Notes under the pieces: generated by a model | Database searches by the model: none | What the model was told of the DNA's origin: nothing | The model's input: the letters and a program-made list of their open reading frames with translations, nothing else | Position numbers and translations under genes: made by a program | DNA from: Lachnospiraceae bacterium | GTDB lineage: Bacteria; Bacillota; Clostridia; Lachnospirales; Lachnospiraceae | Assembly: GCA_024687305.1 (NCBI GenBank) | Contig: JAILEQ010000064.1 | Location: 1-64,000, forward strand | Reading direction: 5' to 3' | DNA: 64,000 nt | Part shown: positions 11,649-22,338 of the stretch, one piece after another | How the letters are laid out: each line of letters starts with the position of its first letter | Position numbering within the stretch: position 1 is the stretch's first letter

Positions 11649-14600
11649 TTATTTTCCTAAAGAAAGGTATCTGTCCATATCTTCAAGAACCATCTTTGAA
11701 TTTTCCATAAGCCTGTTTTCATCGGATATGACTTCTCCGGTGGGCGCATACGTATATATAAACGTCGGAATACCGTAATTTTCAAGCTTTAAATGCCCTT
11801 TGTGAGCCTTAAGGAACGTGTCAATATTCGCGACATTTATCTTTGCATCGGGCTTGAAGGCAAAAGAAACCTCTCCGAACTTGCCCTTTATTTCCGAGAT
11901 GTAAAGTGAGTTGGCAACGATCTTCAGATCTGCGATCTTTAAAAGATTGACAGCACTTTCGGGCAGTTTTCCGAAACGGTCTTTAAGCTCGTCGGCCATC
12001 TCTTTCACGTCATCGTGGTTGGACAGTCCCGCTATACGCTTATAGGTGTCCAGCTTTTGAAGCTCATTGAGTATGTAATCGGGCGGAATGAACGCATCGA
12101 CGTCTAAGTCTATCGAAGTCGAAAACTCTTCTTTTTCCTCTATTCCCTTTTGTTTTTGGACCGCTTTGTTAAGGAGCTTACAGTACATGTCATATCCGAC
12201 CGCTTCCATATGACCGCTCTGACTCTTTCCGAGGATGTTTCCCGCGCCTCTTATTTCAAGATCTTTCATGGCGATCTTGTAGCCGCTTCCGAGATCGGTA
12301 AAATCTCTTATTGTCTGAAGACGCTTCTCGGCGATCTCTTTAAGCGATTTGTCACGTTTGTACATAAGAAACGCATATGCGGTACGCCCCGATCTGCCCA
12401 CACGACCTCTTAACTGGTAAAGCTGTGAAAGGCCGAGCGAATCGGAATCGTGGATTATCATTGTATTTACGTTGGGGATGTCTATGCCGGTCTCGATTAT
12501 CGTGGTCGCAACGAGTACATCGATGTCTCCACGGATGAAATCGTACATTATCCTTTCAAGTTCGGATTCTTTCATCTGACCGTGTGCAAACGCGACGACA
12601 GCTTCGGGCACAAGTTTTTGCACCGCTGCCGCGGCGTCCGCTATGGAATTCACTCTGTTGTAAACATAGTAGACCTGCCCGTTTCTCGAAAGTTCCCTCG
12701 TGATCGCCTCTCTTACCATCTCCTCATTGTACTCAAGCACATATGTCTGAATGGGAAGCCTGTCTGACGGCGGCTCCTCGAGAATACTCATATCTCTTAT
12801 GCCTACAAGACTCATGTGAAGCGTTCTCGGTATAGGCGTCGCGGTAAGCGTAAGCACGTCAACGTCTTCTTTTATCTGCTTTATCTTTTCTTTATGGGTC
12901 ACGCCGAAGCGCTGCTCTTCGTCCACAATAAGAAGTCCCAGGTCCTTAAACGAGAGGTCGCTCGACAAAAGCCTGTGAGTTCCTATAACTATATCGACCG
13001 TGCCCTCTTTTACGGCCTTTATGATCGCGTTCTGCTTTGATTTCGGTACAAAGCGGCTTAAAAGCTCTATCTTGACCGGGAAGTCCTTCATTCTTTGAAC
13101 AAACGTATTGTAATGCTGCTCGGCAAGAATGGTGGTCGGGACCAGAAGCGCCACCTGCTTGCTGTCCTGTACAGCCTTGAACGCCGCTCTTATGGCGATC
13201 TCCGTTTTTCCGTAACCGACATCGCCGCAAATGAGACGGTCCATAATCTTTGAGCTTTCCATATCTGCCTTGGTAGCTTCTATCGCATCAAGCTGGTCGG
13301 AGGTTTCCTCGTAAGGGAAAAGCTCCTCGAACTCCGTCTGCCAGGGCGTATCTTCGGGAAACCTGTGTCCTTCGCGGCTGCTTCTTTTTGCATACAGTTC
13401 CACAAGTTCGTTGGCGATAACGTCCACCGCTTCGCGAACCTTTGAAGTTGTCTTTGCCCACTCCTGGGTGCCGAGTTTGTTTATCTTCGGCTTTCTGCCG
13501 TCGGCGGAGGAATATTTCATGATCGTATTGAGGCCGGTTGCCGGAACGTAGAGCACTCCGCCTTCACGGTAATCGATCTTCATATAGTCTTTCGAGACTC
13601 CCGAGACGGTCATTGTCTCGATGCCTTTATATATACCCACGCCGTAACGCTCGTGCACGACGTAATCGGCCACGTGAAGGTCGTTAAGATTGTTGACCTT
13701 ACTGCCTTCGTACTGTTTCTTTCTTCGTTTCTTCTTCTCTTCGGTAAATATGTCGCTTTCGGGAATGACTACGAACTTTATTTCCGGATATTCAAAGCCC
13801 TTCACCACGTTTCCGTACATCGTGGCGATCTCACCGGTACAAAGAACACGTTCACGATCGTCCGAAAAGAACGCTGAAACCTCATATTCTTCAATGTTCT
13901 TTGCCAGGCGCTCGGCTCTTGTTCTGGATGCGGACAGCAAAAGAGTCCTGTAGCCGCGCTTTTTAAACGATTTAAGATCTTTTATGAGCGCCGTGAAATC
14001 GTTGCCGTAGGTCGGAATACTGTGAGCGTTCACCATGGCGCTCTCGGTCGGTTCAAATCCTCTCACGCGATTTTCCATCGTTGACAAAAGCAGTATGTTC
14101 TGCTTTTTAAGTATCGACAGCACTGCATTTTTTGCAAAAAGAATGTCTGCCTGACCGGGTACGATGTAGCCCTTTTCAAGTCTGGCTTTCATACTTTCTT
14201 TAAACTCAAGTTCCACTGCGTCGGCATGCTCGAAGGTTCTTGAGGGTTCATCTATAACAAAGATCGCATCTTCGAAGTAATCCGCAAAGGATCGCGGTTC
14301 TTCCACGAAATATCTGATGTAGCCGTCAGCGTTAAAGCTCCATGGAAATTCACGTATAGTCTCATCTATCTCGTCAAATGCCACTTTTAATCTGTGTGCG
14401 GCTTCGGGGTTAGTGTTCTTTTCAAACTTTGCGACGAGTTTTTCTTTGTCACTTTCTATCCTTCTTAAACCGTCAAAGAGTTCACCCTGTGACAAAGGAA
14501 GCTCGTTTGCGGGGAAAATGTCCACAGTTTTTAAGTTCTCTACCGAGCGCTGGCTTTCTACGTCAAAGCTCCTAAGACTCGTTACCTCGTCTCCCCAAAG

Positions 14601-15176
14601 TTCTATCCTGTAGGGGTTTTCCTCGGTAAGATCGAATATGTCGACTATTCCGCCCCTGACTGAAAACTGTCCGCCGGTCTCAACCTGATATGATTTTTCG
14701 TATCCCATGGATACAAGTTTTTTCGCAAGTTCGCTTTCGTCGACGGATGAACCGATGCTTAGGTTTATTATGTTCTTCTTTAAAAGGGAGATGTCTGCTC
14801 CTGCGTTCATAAGACCGCTGAAGGTAGTGACGATCGTGCTGCCAAGCCCCTTCATGACACGCTTTATAGTGGTCAATCTGTCTTTGGTGAGCCTGTTTGA
14901 GTGAACGTCGGCTTCATAAAAGATCACATCCTTAGCAGGGAAAACATGAACGTTCTTGTCGTAAATCTTCAGATCTTCGTAGATCTCTCTCACCCTCGCG
15001 TCCGAATAAGTTACGATTATCCTGTCATGGAAAGACTCCGAAAGACCCCAGGCCAGATTTATCTTCTGTGAATCGGCACAACCTGAAATAAGAGCCGAAG
15101 TCCCTTTATTTCTAAAGGTTTCTTCCGCTCTCTTAAAACACTCAAGCTCTTTTAAAGGTTCTGTAAGGACTCTCAT
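11649..15176 (-). CDS. mfd: Transcription-repair coupling factor
   Basis: 1175 aa; [50 protein letters not shown]. Confidence 0.97.
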   Translation of the reverse strand: MRVLTEPLKELECFKRAEETFRNKGTSALISGCADSQKINLAWGLSESFHDRIIVTYSDARVREIYEDLKIYDKNVHVFPAKDVIFYEADVHSNRLTKDRLTTIKRVMKGLGSTIVTTFSGLMNAGADISLLKKNIINLSIGSSVDESELAKKLVSMGYEKSYQVETGGQFSVRGGIVDIFDLTEENPYRIELWGDEVTSLRSFDVESQRSVENLKTVDIFPANELPLSQGELFDGLRRIESDKEKLVAKFEKNTNPEAAHRLKVAFDEIDETIREFPWSFNADGYIRYFVEEPRSFADYFEDAIFVIDEPSRTFEHADAVELEFKESMKARLEKGYIVPGQADILFAKNAVLSILKKQNILLLSTMENRVRGFEPTESAMVNAHSIPTYGNDFTALIKDLKSFKKRGYRTLLLSASRTRAERLAKNIEEYEVSAFFSDDRERVLCTGEIATMYGNVVKGFEYPEIKFVVIPESDIFTEEKKKRRKKQYEGSKVNNLNDLHVADYVVHERYGVGIYKGIETMTVSGVSKDYMKIDYREGGVLYVPATGLNTIMKYSSADGRKPKINKLGTQEWAKTTSKVREAVDVIANELVELYAKRSSREGHRFPEDTPWQTEFEELFPYEETSDQLDAIEATKADMESSKIMDRLICGDVGYGKTEIAIRAAFKAVQDSKQVALLVPTTILAEQHYNTFVQRMKDFPVKIELLSRFVPKSKQNAIIKAVKEGTVDIVIGTHRLLSSDLSFKDLGLLIVDEEQRFGVTHKEKIKQIKEDVDVLTLTATPIPRTLHMSLVGIRDMSILEEPPSDRLPIQTYVLEYNEEMVREAITRELSRNGQVYYVYNRVNSIADAAAAVQKLVPEAVVAFAHGQMKESELERIMYDFIRGDIDVLVATTIIETGIDIPNVNTMIIHDSDSLGLSQLYQLRGRVGRSGRTAYAFLMYKRDKSLKEIAEKRLQTIRDFTDLGSGYKIAMKDLEIRGAGNILGKSQSGHMEAVGYDMYCKLLNKAVQKQKGIEEKEEFSTSIDLDVDAFIPPDYILNELQKLDTYKRIAGLSNHDDVKEMADELKDRFGKLPESAVNLLKIADLKIVANSLYISEIKGKFGEVSFAFKPDAKINVANIDTFLKAHKGHLKLENYGIPTFIYTYAPTGEVISDENRLMENSKMVLEDMDRYLSLGK

Positions 15177-15832
15177 GTATCTCTCGTAACTTTCTTGTTG
15201 AACCTGTTCATTGCTTCGTCGGTCTCATCATTTAGCATGAGTTCGACCGCTTTTACCGCGTTATCTATCGCATTGTCGAGATCTTCGCGCTCTTCGGGTT
15301 TAAATCTGCTAAGCACCCAGTCAGCCAGATCCATCTTTGAGGGTTTCTCTCCGACACCGACACGTACTCTTTCAAATTCGTTCGTGCCAAGCTGCTGTAT
15401 AATATTCTTCATACCGTTATGTCCGCCGGCGCTTCCTGATTTTCTGACTCTTATGCCTCCGACATCAAGTGTTATGTCGTCGTAGACCACAATAAGTTTT
15501 TCGGGTTTGTAATAATCAAAAAGCGCTCTCACGCTCTCGCCCGAAAGATTCATGAACGTCTGCGGTTTTGCGAGTATTATCTTCTTTCCGTTAAATATCG
15601 CCTTTGTTACAAGCGCTCTGTGCGCCTTTTGCGATATGTCGGCTCCGCACATTTTTGCAATCTCGTCGACTACCATGAACCCCGCATTGTGCCTTGTGTT
15701 CTCGTAATTTTTCCCGGGATTGCCAAGCCCCACTACCAAATCCATTTTTTCATCCTCCGCGGTCGCTTTCTTTAACGCTCTTAACAGTTTAAAAGCACGC
15801 CGGATTTTTTCTTTCTCCACTTTCACGACCAA
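15173..15832 (-). CDS. pth: Peptidyl-tRNA hydrolase
   Basis: LVVGLGNPGKNYENTRHNAGFMVVDEIA, SAGGHNGMKNIIQ; overlaps mfd start. Confidence 0.96.
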   Translation of the reverse strand: MVVKVEKEKIRRAFKLLRALKKATAEDEKMDLVVGLGNPGKNYENTRHNAGFMVVDEIAKMCGADISQKAHRALVTKAIFNGKKIILAKPQTFMNLSGESVRALFDYYKPEKLIVVYDDITLDVGGIRVRKSGSAGGHNGMKNIIQQLGTNEFERVRVGVGEKPSKMDLADWVLSRFKPEEREDLDNAIDNAVKAVELMLNDETDEAMNRFNKKVTRDT

Positions 15833-15889
15833 AACCTCAAAACGGGGATGTCATAAAGACACCCCCTGTTGTCACTTCATATAACTATA

Positions 15890-17011
15890 TTAAATGATAA
15901 ATCTGTCGTTGTCTTCAACAACTATCTTTACGCCGTCCTCGCCTTTAAAGAAGGAGTTCGCGCGTATGGTTCCGTGACTTTCGACGATACAGTTCTCGAT
16001 GTGAGTATTGTCGCCGATGTATACGTCATTTAAGATGATCGAATTCTTGATAAAACAGTTGTTTCCGATGTAGGTCTCTCTGAATACCACCGAATCTTCG
16101 ACCGTACCGTTCACGATCGTTCCGCTTGCGATAAGGGAATTGTGAACTTTTGCTCCCACATTGTACTTTGCGGGAGGAAGGTCGTCAACCTTTGAATAGA
16201 TATCGGGATACTGCTTGAAGAAATAGTCACGCACCTCGGGCTTTAAGAAGTCCATGTTCGTTGCGAAGTAGTCGTCAACGGATGCGATATTTCTCCAGTA
16301 TTCCTTTATCTTGTAGCCGTAGATCCTCTTAATATCTTTAAAGCGGATAAGCACATCACGAACAAAGTCGTAACGGTCCTCTTCGGCGCACTTTTCGATC
16401 ATTTCGATAAGTGCACGACGACGGACAACGTAAATACCGCAAGAGATCGTAGAAGATTTTGCCACGATGGGTTTTTCTTCGAACTCTTCTATGCGGAAGT
16501 CCTCGTTCATCTTAACGGTACCGAATCTGTCAAGGCCGGCAATGTTGTCGGCATCTTTGCAGACCACGGTGATGTCCGCTTTCTTTTCGATATGATATTC
16601 AAGAAGCTTGTTGAAATCAATCTTGTATACACAGTCGCCCGAAGCGATCACAACGTAAGGCTCGTGACTGTTCTTCAAAAACGAAAGATTCTGGTAGATA
16701 GCGTCTGCCGTTCCTCTGTACCAGTAGTTGTTCTCGGCGGTAACGGTAGGCGTGAACACCAAAAGTCCGCCCTGCTTACGTCCGAAGTCCCACCATTTTG
16801 AAGAACTTAAATGCTCTCCGAGGCTTCCTGCATTGTACTGCGTAAATACTGCAACTTTCTGAATGTGAGAATTCGACATGTTACTCAAAACAAAGTCGAT
16901 ACTTCTGTAACTGCCGGCGATGGGCATTGCCGCTACGGCACGCCTTATACCGAGCTCTTTCATGCGGTGGCTTGAATTACCTCCCGCCAAAACAATTCCT
17001 ATAGCTCTCAT
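15890..17011 (-). CDS. glgD: Glucose-1-phosphate adenylyltransferase-like GlgD subunit
   Basis: Nucleotidyltransferase with degenerate N-terminal loop ([15 protein letters not shown]); overlaps glgC. Confidence 0.9.
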   Translation of the reverse strand: MRAIGIVLAGGNSSHRMKELGIRRAVAAMPIAGSYRSIDFVLSNMSNSHIQKVAVFTQYNAGSLGEHLSSSKWWDFGRKQGGLLVFTPTVTAENNYWYRGTADAIYQNLSFLKNSHEPYVVIASGDCVYKIDFNKLLEYHIEKKADITVVCKDADNIAGLDRFGTVKMNEDFRIEEFEEKPIVAKSSTISCGIYVVRRRALIEMIEKCAEEDRYDFVRDVLIRFKDIKRIYGYKIKEYWRNIASVDDYFATNMDFLKPEVRDYFFKQYPDIYSKVDDLPPAKYNVGAKVHNSLIASGTIVNGTVEDSVVFRETYIGNNCFIKNSIILNDVYIGDNTHIENCIVESHGTIRANSFFKGEDGVKIVVEDNDRFII

Positions 17012-18282
17012 TCCCAGTCACCTGCCTTTACTAAAGATCTGCCGCTCTCAAGTCGGCCGTTTTCATAATCCGCAGGCTCGGTCTTACCGAATATGACGGT
17101 ATTCTTGCCGACGGTCACATGACTCGGTATCTCCGTCTTTTCACCTATCGTTACGAGTCCGGAATTGTAGATCTTGGGGTTTGTCTCGTTGGGGATCTCG
17201 TCTCCGACACCCAGCTTACATCCATCGCCGATCTCAACACCTTCGGCAACGATCGCCTTGTAGCACTCGGTTCCGGCACCGATCTTTGTTTCGTTCATGA
17301 TGATCGAATCGCGAACTACCGCATCTTTTCCGATCACTACGCCGCATCCGATAACGGAGTTGAACACCTTTCCGTAGATCTCACTTCCTTCTCCGACAAT
17401 GCTTCTTTCTATAACAGAGTCCGAAGAAAAGTACTGCGGAGGAAGCGTATCCGATTTGGTGTATATCTTCCAGTATTCTTCGTAAAGGTTGAAGTCGGGA
17501 ACTATATCGATAAGCTCCATGTTTGCCTGCCAGTACGACTCAAGAGTTCCGACATCTTTCCAGTAACCGTTAAATTCATATGCATACAAAGGTGCACCGT
17601 TGTCATGGCAATGGGGAATGACATGCTTTCCGAAATCAAGCGCGGGCTGATCTGCCATCTTGATAAGTGCATCCTTAAGTGTTTTCCAGTTAAATATGTA
17701 GATACCCATGGAAGCAAGATTGCTTCTGGGATGCTCGGGCTTTTCTTCGAATTCGGTGATACGACCTTTATCGTCGGTGATCATGATACCGAAACGTTTT
17801 GCTTCTTCCATCGGAACGGGCATGACGGCTATCGTTACCTCGGCCTTGTTGGCTTTGTGGTAATCAAGCATCATCTCATAGTCCATCTTATAAATGTGGT
17901 CACCCGAAAGAATGAGAACGTAATCGGGGTTGTACGTCTCCATATAATCTATGTTCTGATATATGGCATTAGCCGTACCCGTATACCACTCACTGTTCTC
18001 GCTCTTTTCATAAGGAGGTAAAACTGTGACACCGCCGATGTTTCGGTCAAGGTCCCACGGAATACCGATCCCGATATGAGTGTTAAGCCTAAGAGGCTGA
18101 TACTGTGTAAGCACACCTACCGTATCAATACCCGAATTGATACAGTTGGAAAGCGGAAAGTCGATGATACGATATTTTCCGCCGAATGACACAGCCGGCT
18201 TTGCCATTTTAGATGTTAAGACCCCAAGACGACTTCCCTGTCCTCCTGCCAAAAGCATGGCAATCATTTCCTTTTTGATCAT
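17008..18282 (-). CDS. glgC: Glucose-1-phosphate adenylyltransferase
   Basis: [40 protein letters not shown]. Confidence 0.96.
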   Translation of the reverse strand: MIKKEMIAMLLAGGQGSRLGVLTSKMAKPAVSFGGKYRIIDFPLSNCINSGIDTVGVLTQYQPLRLNTHIGIGIPWDLDRNIGGVTVLPPYEKSENSEWYTGTANAIYQNIDYMETYNPDYVLILSGDHIYKMDYEMMLDYHKANKAEVTIAVMPVPMEEAKRFGIMITDDKGRITEFEEKPEHPRSNLASMGIYIFNWKTLKDALIKMADQPALDFGKHVIPHCHDNGAPLYAYEFNGYWKDVGTLESYWQANMELIDIVPDFNLYEEYWKIYTKSDTLPPQYFSSDSVIERSIVGEGSEIYGKVFNSVIGCGVVIGKDAVVRDSIIMNETKIGAGTECYKAIVAEGVEIGDGCKLGVGDEIPNETNPKIYNSGLVTIGEKTEIPSHVTVGKNTVIFGKTEPADYENGRLESGRSLVKAGDWE

Positions 18283-18538
18283 TATGGATCCCTCGCTTTT
18301 GCATTTCGGCGTATAGTACCGCCGATTTTATGTATACTACTATAATTTTATACCATATCACCTGTTTTCGCAAACCTTTTTGCTTAAAATTGTGCAATTC
18401 TCACATACATTTTCATGATTTTGACGGAAAAAGACAAACTTTTTGGAAGAACACTCTAAAAATGGTGTGAAAATTTACAAATGACACCTTCGAAAATGAA
18501 TCGGCACCACCGTCCCACGGGGGCAAAATTGCCTATTC

Positions 18539-18567
18539 GGGTTAAGGGTGATACAATTAGAAAAGTT
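18539..18567 (+). promoter_or_regulatory. Predicted murC promoter TTGCCT-N17-TACAAT
   Basis: -35 18539-18544, -10 18562-18567, spacer 17. Confidence 0.55.
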
Positions 18568-18593
18568 TCTTTGATGTATATTAAGGAGAATAT

Positions 18594-19973
18594 ATGAGTA
18601 TCAGATTTGATAAACCGATGAATGTTTATTTCATAGGTATAGGCGGAATAAGCATGTCCGGACTTGCGAAGATATTGTTAAAGGAAGGTTTTAGGGTTTC
18701 GGGTTCCGATCCCACAAAAACCGAACTCACGACAGCACTTGAACAGTCGGGAGCTACGATATACTACGATCAGACGACTCACCATATAGAAGATGATACG
18801 GACCTTGTTGTTTACACCGCTGCCATAAGAGAAAACAACCCCGAATATGTGTATATGATCGAAAAAGGTTTTAAACACATGACCAGAGGACAGTTCTTGG
18901 GCGAACTCATGAAAAACTACAGCGTTCCGATAGCCGTGAGCGGTACGCACGGAAAAACGACCACAACGTCGATGCTTGCGGAGATCCTTCTCGGTGCCGA
19001 TACGGATCCGACACTTTCCGTCGGAGGCGTGCTCAAATCGATCGGAACAAACATAAGAGTAGGCGGTCCCGAATATTTTCTTTTTGAAGCCTGTGAATAT
19101 ACCAACAGCTTCCTGGACTTTTTCCCCAAGATAAGCATTATCTTAAATGTGGAAGAAGACCATCTCGATTTCTTTAAAGATATCGATGACATAAGAAATT
19201 CATTTAACAGATTTGCACGCTTAAACCCCGCGGACGGGCTTTTGGTGATAAACGGAGAAATGGAAGGGTTTGACAAAGTTGTGGCAGGTGTTTCCTGTCC
19301 GATCGTCACTTTCGGTCACGATGAAAACTGTGACGTCTACGCAAGCGATATCACTTTCGACGAATCCGCTCACGCATCGTTTAAGTGCCATATCAAAAAG
19401 ACGGGCGAGTGCTTTGACATCAAATTGAACGTGACCGGCGAGCATAACGTTTACAATGCTCTCTCCGCGATCGCAGTCGCAAGATATCTTGGTATTCCGG
19501 TCGACGTCATCGCCTCTTCTTTGCTTCGATGCGGCGGATCAAAAAGACGTTTCGAGATACGCGGAAGCTTTAACGGCGTTACCGTAATAGACGATTATGC
19601 GCATCACCCGACCGAGATAAACGCCACTTTGGATGCCGCGATGAAGGTTTCACACAGAGAACTCTGGTGTGTCTTCCAGCCTCATACTTATACACGCACA
19701 AAGGCTTTTTTGAAAGAATTTGCCGACGTTTTGTCCAAAGCCGACCACGTGGTACTTGCGGATGTTTATCCGGCCAGAGAAAAGGACATTTACGGCTGCA
19801 ATTCTCAGAATCTGTACGAAGAGATAAAAAAGCTTGGGACCGACTGTCATTATTTTCATTCTTTCGACGAGATTTTGGACTATTTGTACAAAAATTGTAT
19901 CAACGGGGATTTGTTGATAACCGTCGGTGCCGGAGATGTAGTTAAAATCGCAGACCGCATCGTTTCAAAATAG
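18594..19973 (+). CDS. murC: UDP-N-acetylmuramate--L-alanine ligase
   Basis: GIGGISMSGLAKILL, SGTHGKTTTTSMLAEIL. Confidence 0.97.
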   Translation: MSIRFDKPMNVYFIGIGGISMSGLAKILLKEGFRVSGSDPTKTELTTALEQSGATIYYDQTTHHIEDDTDLVVYTAAIRENNPEYVYMIEKGFKHMTRGQFLGELMKNYSVPIAVSGTHGKTTTTSMLAEILLGADTDPTLSVGGVLKSIGTNIRVGGPEYFLFEACEYTNSFLDFFPKISIILNVEEDHLDFFKDIDDIRNSFNRFARLNPADGLLVINGEMEGFDKVVAGVSCPIVTFGHDENCDVYASDITFDESAHASFKCHIKKTGECFDIKLNVTGEHNVYNALSAIAVARYLGIPVDVIASSLLRCGGSKRRFEIRGSFNGVTVIDDYAHHPTEINATLDAAMKVSHRELWCVFQPHTYTRTKAFLKEFADVLSKADHVVLADVYPAREKDIYGCNSQNLYEEIKKLGTDCHYFHSFDEILDYLYKNCINGDLLITVGAGDVVKIADRIVSK

Positions 19974-20089
19974 TTTTCCACATTGTCCACATTTTTTAAG
20001 GATTTTATGTAACTTAAAAAATGTGGATATTTTTTGCGGTTTTTCCCAGTGTTTTTGTAAGTTCTTAATTTTTATCCACATTATCCACA
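19974..20089. promoter_or_regulatory. Cluster of DnaA-box-like 9-mers: TTTTCCACA-TTGTCCACA (19974-19991), TGTGGATAT (20022-20030, reverse), TTATCCACA-TTATCCACA (20072-20089)
   Basis: Two exact consensus TTATCCACA boxes in tandem plus three near-consensus boxes. Confidence 0.65.
19986..20027. terminator. Possible murC terminator hairpin TCCACATTTTTTAAG-N12-CTTAAAAAATGTGGA followed by TATTTTTT
   Basis: Perfect 15-bp inverted repeat followed by T-rich tract; overlaps the DnaA-box-like sequences. Confidence 0.5.
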
Positions 20090-20226
20090 ATTTCTCCTCT
20101 ATTTGCGAATCCTCGCAAACCCTTGATTTTTCGGCTTTTTTTCGGCACTTTTTCCATTTGATTTTTCATAAATTTTTGCTAAAATTCCGTTTGACGAAAC
20201 ATAGAACAAGGGCGAGTGTAACAGGA

Positions 20227-21294
20227 ATGGATTTATATGTAACCAGCGAGGATAAAGCTGAGGCTACCGTCGTTTCGAATCTTTTTATCGACAAATATCT
20301 TAAAGATGCGAACGATGCGCAGATCAAAGTTTATCTTTACTTATTGAGAATGATGAGTGCGGGGCTTTCTACCGACATTTCAAAGATTGCGGATCTTTTC
20401 AATTATACCGAAAGAGACATCGTCAGATCTTTGGAATACTGGAAAAAGTGCGGACTTTTGGAACTGGATTACGACAGTTTCGGGCTTATTTCGGGTGTCA
20501 AATTTTTGGAAATGGGCAAAACAAAGAAATCATCCAAGTCTGAGAACGTTAACGATGCTTTTCTTGGCGAACCTGCATCAAACGTCACTCTCAAGGTCGT
20601 TCCCGACGAAGAGCCGGTCGTTAAGATCCGTGAAAATGTGACTTATTCTCTCGAGCAGTTAAAGACTTTCAAGGAGTCCGGAGAAACCGCCCAGATAGTC
20701 TTCGTGGCGGAGCAGTATCTTAAACGTACTCTCTCACCTGCCGACATACAGTCTCTGTGCTTTATATATGATGAGCTTAAGTTTACCTGTGAGATGACTG
20801 ATTACCTTTTACAGTATTGCCTCGACAAAGGCAAGGACAGCTTTTCTTACATCAAGAAAGTTGCCATCAACTGGGCTCAGGCAGGGATAACCACTCCCAA
20901 ACAGGCCAAGGCTTTATCTGCCACCAAATACGAAAAGTATGTTTATACCATACTCAAAGCGCTCGGAAAATCGAACATCCCTCAGGCGCCCGAAGTGGAC
21001 ATGGTCAACAAGTGGTACAAGGAGTTCGGCTTCGATCTCGATGTGATACTTGAAGCATGCAACAGAACCGTTTTGGCCACCGACTCCCACAGGCTTGAAT
21101 ATTGTGACAAGATTCTTTCCTCTTGGAAAAAAGAGAACGTTCACCATATTGCCGATATAGCAAAAGTCGATGAAAAGTTCAAACAAAGCCGCACAAAGAC
21201 CGCGAGCAATGATAAATCAAGCGGTACATTCGGGCAGTTTGCAAAGACCGATTACGATTTCGATTCACTTGAAAAGATCTTAAGCGGTCAATAA
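20227..21294 (+). CDS. DnaD-domain replication initiation protein
   Basis: Winged-helix N-terminus plus DnaD-like C-terminal region (KYVYTILKALGKSNIPQAPEVDMVNKWYKEFGFDLDVILEACNRTVLATDSHRLEYCDKILSSWKKENVH). Start chosen at MDLYVTSEDKAEATV. Confidence 0.85.
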   Translation: MDLYVTSEDKAEATVVSNLFIDKYLKDANDAQIKVYLYLLRMMSAGLSTDISKIADLFNYTERDIVRSLEYWKKCGLLELDYDSFGLISGVKFLEMGKTKKSSKSENVNDAFLGEPASNVTLKVVPDEEPVVKIRENVTYSLEQLKTFKESGETAQIVFVAEQYLKRTLSPADIQSLCFIYDELKFTCEMTDYLLQYCLDKGKDSFSYIKKVAINWAQAGITTPKQAKALSATKYEKYVYTILKALGKSNIPQAPEVDMVNKWYKEFGFDLDVILEACNRTVLATDSHRLEYCDKILSSWKKENVHHIADIAKVDEKFKQSRTKTASNDKSSGTFGQFAKTDYDFDSLEKILSGQ

Positions 21295-21348
21295 GCATAA
21301 GAGTTTTCTTTATACCTGAAGTAACAAACAAAGATTTACGGGGTCACT

Positions 21349-22326
21349 ATGGGATTAACCAACACACAGTACGATTCGATCATCAGAAAATACGATGAAA
21401 CCCAAATGAACAACAGACGTATTCTTGACGAAAGAAAAGAATATGTCTATTCTCATGTTGAGGGGTTTAAGGAGCTTGAAGATTCCGTCATTACGGTTTC
21501 TATGGATTACGCCAAGAAAAAACTCTCCGGTGATGAAAGCTCGATCGAGGAGCTTCACGCTTTGCTTGAAGATCTTAAGGAAATGAAGGCACATCTTTTA
21601 AAAGGTGTGGGGCTTCCCGAAGATTACCTCGATCCGATCTATACCTGCAAAGACTGCAAAGATACCGGCTATATCGGCAATACGAAGTGTCACTGCTTTG
21701 TAAGACAGATAATCGAGCTTCTTTACGACAGTTCAAACATGCGCTCTTTTATCGAGGAGAACAATTTTTCAAAGCTTTCCTACGATTATTACAAGGGCGA
21801 AGGGCTTTCACTTTTTAAGAACGCCGTTGACAAATGTAAGAGTCTCATCGAGGATTTTGAGACCGAGAAGCGAAATATATTACTTTACGGCACGGTAGGT
21901 ACCGGCAAATCATTCCTTTCGGGATGTGTGGCAGGCGAGCTTATCGAAAAAGGCTATTCATGTGTTTATTACAGCAGCATCTCACTTTTTGAGACGATCG
22001 CCAAAGAGACTTTCCACTCCGCTTCCGCTACCAAAGACGAACTTTACAATCTTTATGATTGCTTATATAATTGTGACTTGCTTATCATAGATGACCTTGG
22101 AACCGAAACGGTGAATTCCTTTGTGGCATCGTCGCTGTTCGCTTTGATAAACGAACGGCATCTGAGGAAAAAATCTACGATAATATCCACGAATCTTTCT
22201 TTGGAACAGATACGTGACATTTATTCAGACCGTGTTTTCTCGCGAATGGCCAACAGTTACAGTCTTTTAAGGCTTGTCGCGGATGACATCCGTATACAGA
22301 AGAAACAGTTGAATATCAGAAAGTGA
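21349..22326 (+). CDS. DnaC/DnaI-like AAA+ ATPase (helicase loader-like)
   Basis: ILLYGTVGTGKSFLSGCVAGELIEKG (Walker A), LLIIDDLGTE (Walker B), Cys-rich TCKDCKDTGYIGNTKCHC N-terminal segment. Confidence 0.9.
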   Translation: MGLTNTQYDSIIRKYDETQMNNRRILDERKEYVYSHVEGFKELEDSVITVSMDYAKKKLSGDESSIEELHALLEDLKEMKAHLLKGVGLPEDYLDPIYTCKDCKDTGYIGNTKCHCFVRQIIELLYDSSNMRSFIEENNFSKLSYDYYKGEGLSLFKNAVDKCKSLIEDFETEKRNILLYGTVGTGKSFLSGCVAGELIEKGYSCVYYSSISLFETIAKETFHSASATKDELYNLYDCLYNCDLLIIDDLGTETVNSFVASSLFALINERHLRKKSTIISTNLSLEQIRDIYSDRVFSRMANSYSLLRLVADDIRIQKKQLNIRK

Positions 22327-22338
22327 GGTTAACTTTTC

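Noticed and set aside
17119-18021. 300-aa plus-strand ORF opposite glgC
   Set aside because: Antisense shadow ORF within a conserved gene; no recognisable motif.
15890-18282. glgC/glgD duplication as a novelty
   Set aside because: Tandem catalytic GlgC and regulatory GlgD pairs are well known in Firmicutes.
19974-20226. Chromosomal replication origin (oriC)
   Set aside because: DnaA boxes and AT-rich DNA are present, but dnaA/dnaN are not in the window and the number of boxes is modest; reported only as a DnaA-binding cluster.
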